From assembly GCA_907163375.1 (NCBI GenBank), contig CAJQUW010016949.1:103501-167500 (forward strand): a stretch of 64,000 bases of DNA. The letters are read 5' to 3'. This DNA is from Prostheceraeus crozeri (taxonomy: Eukaryota; Platyhelminthes; Polycladida; Euryleptidae). Under the pieces are notes generated by a model that did not search any database, was not told the origin of the DNA, and saw nothing but the letters and a program-made list of their open reading frames with translations. Shown piece after piece: positions 22,501 through 34,500 of the stretch (positions within the stretch are counted from its first letter, which is position 1; every line of letters starts with the position of its first letter). Position numbers and translations under genes: made by a program.

Positions 22501-25500
22501 CCTGCTTCTGGTAACGAAGTGTATTGATGTTGCTATGCATCGGACCTTTGATTTCTTCAAAAGGAACCAATGCTAACAAATTCAAGTTTTTATTATGAGA
22601 GTTGTTGCAAGAATCACGCTGAGACGCTATCAATAAGATAGCGGATTATCTGTGCACAGTGTGAACTTTTCCTCGATCTGAGTAAAACTGTTTGAATATA
22701 CTTAAGCTAAAGATTTTTATGAGACAGACTTAAAGAACGATTTTAATGCCCTTTCAGGTCCATTGTTTTATTGTCATTCAGCAATACTTAGTCACCCATT
22801 AGTGAAGACAAAGAAAAATCCGACATCTTATTCAAAAATTGTAACTTCAAAATTACATTCATCAAAACTAAAATGTTAGAATGTCTTCTTCACGAATACA
22901 CTTCGGGAGAACTGAAAGCAAGTAAGAGTTCAAATTCTGAACTTTGGGAAGTGTCACAGCAGCGATTGATGGCTCAGCGATTTGCATCATCGTTGCCATC
23001 CTGTTTGCATGTTGTTGGGTTAGAAGCAGATCCCTCACTTCAGCCATCGAACGTTTGAATGCAGCCTTCCAGATCGAGAAGCAGCCTTCACATATATTCA
23101 GAAAAGGAGAGTAAGGAGGTTGAAACATAACATGGTGACCAACTTGGAGTGTAGCTTCTAGTGCATGATTGTGTGACGATGCATTATCGAAAATAAAGAA
23201 GACATTGCGACCCGCGAGCATACTTGAGGAAGTTGCGAGGAAGGCATTGAATAGATTACTCCTGAATCCACCCTCAACAAATTCGTGATGAATTAAGCCA
23301 TTTACGTGAGACACGGCGAAAATGACCGACATATGGCCACCTCCACGAGCATTGACAACTCGAATAGCTCTCTCGCCTCGCACGGATCTTCCATAGCTTC
23401 TCTTTATCCAGAGACAAAAGCCACTTTCATCGATGTAAACTTTCTCCACGTTGGCATTTCGGAGAAGCCAATCTGCCATGTCTCTTCGAGCTACTTTGAT
23501 GCTTGGCGCATTACGTTGTGCCGGTGGATCACGAGTCAATTTCAATGTTATTAACCGACAGTGCAATATATTGGATATCATATTGTTGCATACGTGCCTT
23601 TTGTTGGGCAACCGCAACCTCAATTCTTGATTTATCTGATCTACAGTGTATTCCATGTGATCTTGAACGATAGATACTACTGTGTTTCTCATTTCATCAT
23701 CAACAAGTACGTGATTTGGACCTCCGCGTCTTCTCGCGACTTGACCGTCCCTAAGATATCGTCTAATAATTAAATATGCAGTTCGTCTATTGATTGTAAG
23801 AGCATCAGCTAGCACGAAATAATCATCTTGACGATTATAACAATCGATGATCCGTTGCTTGTCTTCGACAGAAATGCGTTGTCTTGACATGACTGCAATA
23901 ATTCTGATTGTGTTGATTTGCGATGTCTTTTATTGATGTGAGATTCATGACTCCCGTTCACTAGATTTCCGTCTCTTATCTTGTTGATCTGATCTTTGTT
24001 GTTAATGATCTGAGATAATAATCCTATTGAACTGAGAATCGCAACACTATTGAAATGAGAATTCTATTGAAATTAGATGCCTGCAGATGATTTGAGAATT
24101 AAGCTTATTGATTTGGAAAAGGTGTAAATCCCTTTTTATAGCAAAATTATTCTTAACTACATTTTTATATGCATCAGAACTAAACTCGATTTTAAGTATG
24201 AAACAAGTGATTGATCCTGTATGAAATCGGTGTCAAAATGTTCCTTATACCAATGCTAAACTACAATCACAGCATAGGTTATGAATCAATTCGCGAAGTT
24301 GTAAAAAGTTATTTTTTTATCGGCACGAGTCGAAAAAATGTCACACACGTAACGAAAAGTACGTTATGTTGTTGCTGTAACCGCAAAGTCTGATTCTAAT
24401 TGACGGCATTCCGCTTTATAAGCTAGCATGAAAGGTCAAATTGTTATCCATCTATTGTTCATTATATAAACCTGCGGTGCGTTCTATAGGACAAGTTGAA
24501 AATTGGTCACACACGTAACGTTAGTAGTCACACACCTAACGCTAGTAGTCTGACACGTAACACACACGACTAGAATATATATACCGTATGTATGTATTCG
24601 ATACTGGCAATTTATGAGACAAACAATGCATGAACCTCGCATCGATAGTCAGACTATTTTTTAGATCATGTGGGCTTCCCCACGACTGAGGAAATGATAT
24701 TTTAACCGACCAATGAGATCCCATAGCCGTTAACTATCTCTTTACCAGCAATAGTGTTCAGGTTTTCTTGGAAACCACACCGTGTCAGGATTTCTTGGAA
24801 TCGTTTGCTATGAATTCATCAGACAGTCTATTATTAGACTGCGGGACTCCTAACTACATGGCGCTTCCTTTTCGAGCAACCAATGAATTGGCACCATAGT
24901 CGACCAATACTATTTTTTTATCAAGATAGGCTTGGTACAGAAGAGCATTTTCCGAGAATTTCTGCCTTGTCATTGTCGTCGATGGTGTGTGTCCCTCGGA
25001 TTGTTCAATGGAAAACAAAGGTAAGCTATATCCCTGCTAAAACATAAATCAATGCATTAGATTGTCACAGTTTTTATTTGTAGCTAAGTTTCGCTCTGTA
25101 AGCGGTTAAATAGGCCTATGTGAATAAACTATTATATACAGGTAAACTAGTCTGACTGACAATTTTCGGATTTAGGACTCGAAAATTCAGGATATTTTCA
25201 AGTTTATCGATAATTTTAGGAACGTCATCTTGAATGAATATGAATTGTCCAATAGTTCAGATTCGATATCATTTACAGTCGATAAGCATAGCTATTACTG
25301 TGAATACTGTAGAAAAAGGTAATACTGTTAGCAAGTTAATAATACTGTGCATACTAATACTGTTAATACTGCAAAAAAACAATTTTGTTGATATACAGAA
25401 AATATAAATCTCACACGAAGGTCTAGATTAATAAATCTGATTTAGAATCATCTACGTTTCAGGTGTAAAGAGAGTCCGAGATGTGTCAAGTACTAAGCGT

Positions 25501-28500
25501 GTCAGGAAATATCGTGCAAAAAGAAAAGATGATGCCGATTTTAAGAAAAAAGAGTCCAAAAGAATAGAGAAACTAAGACTGAAAAGGATGTCGAACATGA
25601 ATGAGGAGGAGAAGATCTTTGTTAAATCACAAAACCGATTGCGAAAGCAGAAAAGTCGAGCTAATATAAAAAAGAGAGCACAATCTAATCGTCCAACACC
25701 TGAGAGACCCTACAGATGCCCCCAGTCTTTAGGAAAGGCTATTGCGAGATCTCTAAAATCTTTGCCTACTTCCCCAACTAAGAAAAGGATATTGTGATTG
25801 AGGGTGTAGCAGAGAAAGTAGGTGCACGTTTGTCTGATAAAATGGAGAAGGCTCTAGCTGACAACAGAGGTAGACCGGGACTAAGCCCTGATGAACTGAA
25901 AGTCGTAAGTGAATTCTATTTCCGAACTGACGTTTCGTATACTTCACCAGGTATGAAAGATGAAATGACTGTGTGGGATGGAGGTAAAAAATTCAAGCGC
26001 AGAAAGCACTATCTTACTATGTTCTTGAGGGAGGCCCACGCTGTATTCAGGTCATCTCACAAAGATCTTGATGTGTGCTTCTCCAAATTCTGCGAATTGC
26101 GTCCAAAAAACGTTCTTCTTCTGAAAGATACTCCTCGCGATCAATGTAGATGCAAGCTGCATGAAAATTTTAGGCTCTTACTGAAAGGAGCGGGAGTAAC
26201 TTATGATGGTTCATTGTGGGAGAAGTTATTGTGTGAAACCAGTGATTTGAAATCGGTACACTGGCTTGGTTGATTGTGAGAATTGTAGTCATGAACTTAG
26301 ACTCAGGCATCTGTTTTCTGAAAGAGATCCAGAAGAGTCTGTGATATGGTATAAATGGGAAGAGGATAGCAATGGGCGATTGCATCGGACTTTACATGGG
26401 GGTTGTCTAGGTGAAGCTTATGATGAGTTGGATAACTCGTTCACGTCATTCCGAGAGCATACTCGAGTAAAACGGATTCAAAGTCAAGACTTTCAAAATG
26501 ACAGGGCAATTTCCAAAAAGCGAATAGTACAGTTGGATTCCAAACAGCGAATAGTACAGCCATGTGCTACTCATGTGAATATCAAAATGAGATCCAATCA
26601 GCTCTGTGGAGCCGGAACAGTGTGCAGCTGTTCACCGTGGCAGTGTTTCATAAATCAGAGTGTCACACTTATTTGATCTGTTCGGATACTAAAGATAAAG
26701 GAAAGAACACCATTTATTCTTTCTTAAGGACTTTGTATTCCATCCTGCCACATGACGATATAGATGTTGAAACTATATTCACTGACGGCCCGTCATGTGA
26801 ATTCAAAAACAAGTACATGATCAAACTTCTGAGTGACTTGTCAGTCATTTACGGGAAGAGATTCGAATGGAAATATTTTGCAACCTCACATGGAAAGGGG
26901 GTGGTAGACAGAGTGGGTGGAGGAGCTAAATCCCTTGTAAGAATCAAGTCCTTGAGCAAAGATGAAAATGTCAGTATCCAAAATTCTCTAGACTTCTACG
27001 AAACTGTGAAAAAGTGCATGCCTAAAACAGAAGTTCTGCATATATCACAAACTGAGATCGATGAGACTGTCAACAACGAAGAACCTTGGACGAGAGTTGC
27101 CGACGTGCCTGGCATCCAAAAAATTCATTATGCTTCCACGGAGAATGGCGAAACCAAGCTGTATCACACAAGTTGGGATACTGATCCAGTAATATCGGTT
27201 ACGAACATGGGACCAAAGAAAACGAAAGAGACATTGAAAGTCAATGATTGGTGTATTGTTACATACGACGGAAATCAATATCCAGGTATGAATGTTATTG
27301 TGCAGTTCAGTTGCAGTTGAGACAAGTTCGTATCGTTAATTTGCTCCACTTTTAATTATAATTAGATCATTTTTGATATCTAAGATACATTTAATAGGCC
27401 TATATACCGACTTAGGCCTATTAAAGGCCTAGGCCTACAACCTGCCATTCTCCTCTGAAATTCGTTAACTTATTTTGATCATGTTTTAGTAATTGCTTAC
27501 GTAGCCTCAGCCTGAGTGATTTTATTTCGAATTAGTCTATGCACACAAAAATTTATTGTACGTGTAACAAGTAGGCATACGAATTAACGCTATGTAATAT
27601 GAATCAAAAGAACTTGTCTAATGATTCACTAAAGCTCATTTTTCTCTCATGTAGGCGAAATAACAAGGAGGATCGGATCCCTTTTTCAAGTTTCTACCAT
27701 GGAAAAGATGGGTGGATATTGGCGCTGGCCTAATTTGAAGGACGAAATTTGGTATGAAGAAGATGACATTGTGCGCGCGATTTCGCCACCAACAGTGGCA
27801 GGACACAGAGGCCAATTTCATTTTGACTTGTAGATGCTTAGCAATTCACGCAAATTACATGTCTGACTAAGGAGAACAGAGGCTTTTTACTTGCGTCCCT
27901 ACATACATGTACATTTTTTAACATGTTGACAAAGTAGGCCTAGCAACTAATATAGGTCTGTAACTGATATAGATTAACCTTTAAACATGAATTATTGATC
28001 ATACAATCATTTATAGAAGCATGAATAGCAACAATATTAAAGAACAATCGAAAACATAACAGATTTAATACTTCTATCAGGGCATTCTAGTCGCTGTCAC
28101 ACACGTAACATTCGCACGCGTCACACACGTAACGACATTCAGTGGACCGCCTGAAAAAAATCACGCAAGTTTTAAACAAACTCTTATAACCATTCGAAAA
28201 TATACGTGATCATTACTATCATATTCTAAGATAAACAAGATCGGTCCACTCAATACCAAAGCAGTTAAACGTGTTTTCTTCTGTTTTTCTGTAGCTGACT
28301 TAATGGGAATAGACTTTTACATCAATTGAAAATAACTTTTAAATTGTAAACCTGCTGACAAATAACAACGTGCATTGAAAACATGCATGCATGTAGTCCT
28401 ACTGCAGTTCACATGCAGACCTATACACCGTATAGTGCACTTAGTTATAGCTGAAGTAATGTGTCATTGGCACACAGTATTGTGACAAAATATCATAAAT

Positions 28501-31500
28501 AGAAAACACTATTGCAAATAATACTAACATTTAATATGATCAATAGAAAAAATTGTAGTTTCCGGTCGGCCTAAAATCAAAAGTAATTGAACAAAAATAT
28601 GCAAATTGGGTTACCGAGAATTAATGACCCAATTTTTTTACCTCTACAATAAACTGAAATAAATTATTAAATGTATGTGATTGTGATGTATGTGTATGTG
28701 ATTACATTTGTGCGTGCTAATGTAGGAACATGCACATACATGTAACAGTTGTAGGTTTTCATCCTATCTGATATCGAATATCAAATGGATTTTTTGGAGA
28801 AAATTCAAATTGCAATTTTAATTCAAAAGCACTTCGTCACAACATTTAAACGCATGATCGTCATACCAGTGATTTACCAAAAATGTGTATTAAAAAGGGT
28901 TCCGTCTTCTTTTCAGCAACATCAAAGTCGACATTAAGAGACTTGGAAGAACCGGCAACCGAGGAATTGTGTGAACATTGGACGCATGCTGTCTGTATTT
29001 GTAATTGGTAACTCTTTTAGAGACTAGTAGATAGATAGTGTTAGCTAGATAAGCAGATACATGTACTTTGGAATAAAAGTGTCATACAAACTTGATGATG
29101 TTATTCTTTTTGTTAATAATGACACATTATATAATGTAGGATCATTCTAGAAATAATTATGGTGCATTATCGCAGACCACAAATGAAAGTACCGGGGAGC
29201 ATTAATGAAACATTAATAAGAACATTTATGAAATAGCATTAGGGACAACGTTGAAGCAGTACCAATGAACACTAAGCAGGAACACTAATGAAACAGCACT
29301 GTGAGAATTAATGAAACAGTACTGGGAACATTAATGAAACAGCACTGTGAGCATTAATGAAGCAGTACTGTGAGCATTAATGAAACAGCACTGGGAACAT
29401 TAATGAAACAGTACTGTGAGCATTAATGAAACAGTACTGTGAGCATTAATGAAGCAGTACTGTGAGCATTAATGAAACAGTACTGGGAACATTAATGAAA
29501 CAGTACTGTGAGCATTAATGAAACGGTACTGTGAGCATTAATGAAACAGCACTGTGAGCATTAATGAAACAGCACTGTGAGCATTAATGAAGCAGTACTG
29601 TGAGCATTAATGAAACAGTACTGGGAACATTAATGAAACAGTACTGTGAGCATTAATGAAACGGTACTGTGAGCATTAATGAAACAGTACTGGGAGCATT
29701 AATGAAACAGTACTGTGAGCATTAATGAAACAGTGTTGGGAACATTAATTAAACAGCACTGTGAGCATTAATGAAACAGTACTGTGAGCATTAATGAAAC
29801 AGTACTGGGAACATTAATGAATCAGTACTGTGAACATTACTGAAACAGTACTGGGAACATTAATGACCCAGTACTGTGAGCATTAATGAAACAGTGCTGT
29901 GAGCATTAATGAAACATTAATGAAACAGTACTGTGAGCATTAATGAAACAGTACTGGGAACATTAATGAATCAGTACTGGGAACATTAATGAATCAGTAC
30001 TGTGAACATTACTGAAACAGTACTGGGAACATTAATGAAACAGTACTGTGAGCATTAATGAAACAGTACTGGGAACATTAATGAATCAGTACTGTGAACA
30101 TTACTGAAACAGTACTGGGAACATTAATGAAACAGTACTGTGAGCATTAATGAAACAATGCTGTGAGCATTAATGAAACAGTACTGTGAGCATTAATGAA
30201 ACAGTACTGGAAACATTAATGAAACAGTGTTGGGAACATTAATGAACCATGCGCATGCTCCATGTAATGTAAATGCTAATGGAAATACTAATGAAACATT
30301 ACATGAAATACTAATGGAAATACTAATGAAACATTAATGAAAATACTAATGAAATGGCTAAATTTCCGTAGACAAAACATTAATGTTTCATTAGTGGCTT
30401 CATTATACTGTTTCATGTAATGTTTCATTATATTTTACATTAATGTTTTCTTAATTTTTTTTTGTACGGGTTGCTTACGTAGCCTCAGCCTGAGTGCTTT
30501 TATTTCGAATTAGTCTATGCACACAAAAATTTATTGTACGTGTAACAAGTAGGCATACGAATTAACGCTATGTAATATGAATCAAAAGAACTTGTCTAAT
30601 GATTCACTAAAGCTCATTTTTCTCTCATGTAGGCGAAATAACAAGGAGGATCGGATCCCTTTTTCAAGTTTCTACCATGGAAAAGATGGGTGGATATTGG
30701 CGCTGGCCTAATTTGAAGGACGAAATTTGGTATGAAGAAGATGACATTGTGCGCGCGATTTCGCCACCAACAGTGGCAGGACACAGAGGCCAATTTCATT
30801 TTGACTTGTAGATGCTTAGCAATTCACGCAAATTACATGTCTGACTAAGGAGAACAGAGGCTTTTTACTTGCGTCCCTACATACATGTACATTTTTTAAC
30901 ATGTTGACAAAGTAGGCCTAGCAACTAATATAGGTCTGTAACTGATATAGATTAACCTTTAAACATGAATTATTGATCATACAATCATTTATAGAAGCAT
31001 GAATAGCAACAATATTAAAGAACAATCGAAAACATAACAGATTTAATACTTCTATCAGGGCATTCTAGTCGCTGTCACACACGTAACATTCGCACGCGTC
31101 ACACACGTAACGACATTCAGTGGACCGCCTGAAAAAAATCACGCAAGTTTTAAACAAACTCTTATAACCATTCGAAAATATACGTGATCATTACTATCAT
31201 ATTCTAAGATAAACAAGATCGGTCCACACAATTCGCAGAAAATATTAGGCAAACATCGAAAAATGAAAAACCCATTTCGTGCGAGTCACACACGTAACGG
31301 CACAATTTGGCTATGAATGTTCCACAAATTTTTTTTTTGAATACGCGAACGATTCACATCTATTTGTGTATGTTGAAAGTATCTTCAACTAAAATTTCAG
31401 TTCCCTACGCTAGATACCTTAAGAATGAGAGACTTCGAAAGGCGTCCGAATGTCACACACGTAACGCACTTTATTTATGGAATCGCCCTACAGTTTCTGA

Positions 31501-34500
31501 TGAGCAATTTGTGATTGTAATCAACTACAGTTTTAGCCATGTAATTCAGAGGCAATTGCATTTACTTTGCAATCAACACTGCTAAATCTTCATTAGACAA
31601 ACAGATCAGTTTACTCTCGAAGTCGATAGCACCATACTAAGATGTGCACCGGGTGTAGAACCGCAGTTAATTTTTTTCAAAGAACTTTGCATTGAAAATT
31701 ATTTTCAAAATCTGAATTAAAGTACCAGCAATTTTATATAGTAATTGCCCAGTAACTGAAATGTGGCATACGGAAAACGGAGTAATTTGTCATTGTAATC
31801 ACATTGATAGAAATGTAGTTAGTAATTTTAACCAATTAAATGTTCAAGTGCGTAATCTGTAATTGCAATCCATTACATTCCGTGAGTAATTGACGCAAGT
31901 AAGGGCCGGCAAACATCACTGGCCATAGAACATTTGTAAGAGAAGCAGATTGCTATCATTCAAATGGTGCACAAAATATAAACGATTGTAATATCTGAAC
32001 TATACAAGTATTACGCAGAGTTAGTTTTGTGGTCGACCGGCATGAGCACCGGAAATTTTGCGCTACTGATCTTAGTAAAGCACACATCAGTGCTGATCGG
32101 CTTCATTTTCCCAATCGAAGAGATGAAATCTCAGTTAATGTGTTATCACAGAATTCTTTTGCATTTAATCTGTAAGTAACATTGTTTTTTCTGTGGGTTG
32201 CCTTTCCTGAACAAACAGCAGTAGAATTCACATGCAGCTACGTAGCGGAATTAAGGTCATTGATGACGACGATCAAATGTTAACGGATCGTACAATACAG
32301 CACTGCTTTAGTACTGACAAGCAGTGATGAAACAATACAGGGTCAATGAAGGTCATTTTTACAATGCTTGTCTGATCTAGTCGGGGTTAAGCAAACCAGA
32401 AATATTGCGCACTGCTTCTCATCCATGATTCTAGAATTCTCTATTAATATCAAAGATGTTCATGTGGTGTGACATCTCAATTTCATGAGTACTCCATTCC
32501 AGTTGCTCACTTACTTGATAAATTTACTTAACTTTACATTAGGGAATGAATGGAGCAATTACTGATGATTCCATCATCACAAGAAAACAAGAATTTATCT
32601 GAAACAAATAATTATGGCTGTAGATTTCTGAATGGTCATTCAAACAAAAGAAAAGGATTGCCCAAATGATAGGGAGGAGATAGTTAACCGTAACTGGTGA
32701 CATCTTCATGGAACATGAAAAATTTCAAATTCTGTATCTCTTTGTCAGTTGGCCTCTTAGTCATTCTATCTCTCTGTTTTATTGGGTATGTGTGAATTCG
32801 AAATCTTCTGCGAATTCATAACTTGATGAAGCTTTCAATCTATGTAATCGAAATTGATGAATCACGAAATTCCCACCTTTGAACGATCAGTTTCGACTTT
32901 TGAACGCCTTTTAGAAAACATCTGCATTTAATTCCTTCGTCCTGATCTGTTTATGGAGGCTTTCACAATTCGTTCCTCAATAAATATTAATATTAACGGT
33001 ATATGGAAAAACTAGTGAATCACAGAATTAGATTCATCTGTGGAGTGAATTGCTTGAGTGTGGTCGGGTATATTTAGTACGTCGAAACGGGCCTAATATT
33101 ATCGCCTTTCGTTATGTTCGACGCAATTAACGCGCTCGCTAACTCTTCAATGAACGCTGACAAAATGGGACAGTAATTAGTTGAGTGGGATGGCAATCCC
33201 TCACTCCCCAAGAAGACGCGACAATTGTTCATGAGAAAAAAACCTGCTTACAGCCTCAAATGCACATTCGAATTAAAATGTTTTCGATTAGGTAATCTAT
33301 TCTAGTTGTTCTTTCCTTTATCCTGTAGGGAACGACACATGGGTCGTTCGGAGGGATCAAATTCCTATATCGCTATCTTCGATTTCATCTTCCTCTCAAT
33401 CAAAGCACTGAATTTCATTCTGACGAAATCATAGTATCCGTAAGCATCTGAGCGATCAGACCTGTAGACGATGTAGAAAGAGGAAGATAACGCGGTCTCG
33501 TGAGAAAGTTGTCCCTCAGGAAAATATGAAAGGCGAAGATGAAGAGAGAGGTGTGGGGTTAGTAAAGATGATTTGCAAGGATGAAGAAGTGTGAGAATGC
33601 ACATGGGGATGATGACGTAGAATAACAAAGTAATTAATGAAAAGGTTTATGACTCATAAGATAACTGACTAACAAAGAAAGCTACCGTCAGAAATACTGA
33701 AAAAAGTTACGAAATAGAAAAGTCAAGTTGCAGATGCAAAAGGTCTAATAATTTCGACGACTCATAACAGTGGAACTAACTAGGACAGAAAGTAGAAATA
33801 ATGAAAGGCAATCATATTGAATTCTAAGATAACGTAACATACATTTAGATGATTATAGAAAAATAGCCTTCACATTATCAACTCGTCATGGAGACAACCT
33901 GCAAAGGAAGCTTGTTTTGATTCAATGCGCGACATGCTGCAATGCCAATTACATGCCACGGCAGACAATCTACAAAATCCACAAGTTAAGGGAGTTAAAA
34001 TAACGAAAAATGTAAACATCTCATAGCTTCTACAATCTTGCTCTTCTATTAAAGAAAGATCTGAAATCCTCACTCTACATACATGGTTAGTGGAAGTGAG
34101 TGGGCAAGTCGAGCGATTGAGGAATCGATTACAGTAATTCGTAGCTTTGAAATATATTTTTATTAGCTCGATAACGTTCTTGTTGCTTTGCATGAGACAG
34201 CAGGGTGATCTACCCACCCCAGCCCAGACAGTGGAAATCTCACCTTACTGTCCGGGTTCTGCACGCCTTTTTCATCATCGTCCATCTTGACCGATGCATC
34301 ATCCGACACCTCCTTCATCGACACCTCATGACTGAGCACAGGTCGACCCTCCTTCGACATGAGCCATTCAGACAGCATTCGATTCACCTTGCCACCAGTT
34401 GGTGCCGGCTTTTCCAACAGCCGATTGATACAACTTTCATCACAGCAGCAGTCATCGAAGGTCTTACAAGGATCGCCACCGGACAGCGGATTGGCGCAAA

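Larger units (their letters stand above)
28250..30470 (+). other. 2.2-kb segment between the duplicated blocks
   Basis: It starts where the two 757-bp copies diverge. It holds a possible terminal exon, a minisatellite, and at 30370-30460 a tail of CATTAATGTTTCATTA words in inverted orientation to the minisatellite. I recognise no transposase in it. Confidence 0.5.
21964..31488 (+). mobile_element. 9.5-kb DNA transposon with TACA target duplication (Sola-like?)
   Basis: The left end GGGCGATTCCATAAA (21964-21978) is matched exactly by the reverse complement of the right end (31474-31488). After a 2-bp indel the similarity continues (AAAGTG). TACA flanks both sides (21960-21963 and 31489-31492), a 4-bp target duplication. 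Inside are an intron-containing transposase-like gene on the plus strand (25008-27833), a repeated TCACACACGTAACG motif, a nested IS630/Tc1-like element, a duplicated last exon and a minisatellite. Four-base duplications are known for Sola elements, so I suggest that superfamily, but only tentatively. The element lies in an NCOA4-like intron, opposite in strand to that gene. Without the nested element and one TA it is about 7.5 kb. Confidence 0.8.

Noticed and set aside
29275-30350. CRISPR-like array
   Set aside because: Units are contiguous with no unique spacers, in an animal genome; it is a minisatellite.
30614-30799. Reverse-strand 61-codon frames (27636-27821 and 30614-30799) as genes
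   Set aside because: They are the antisense of the transposase last exon and its acceptor.
27493-31227. Paired 757-bp direct repeats looked like LTRs flanking a 2.2-kb interior
   Set aside because: They contain a transposase exon, do not start TG or end CA, and the interior has no polymerase or capsid-like gene; they lie wholly inside a DNA transposon.
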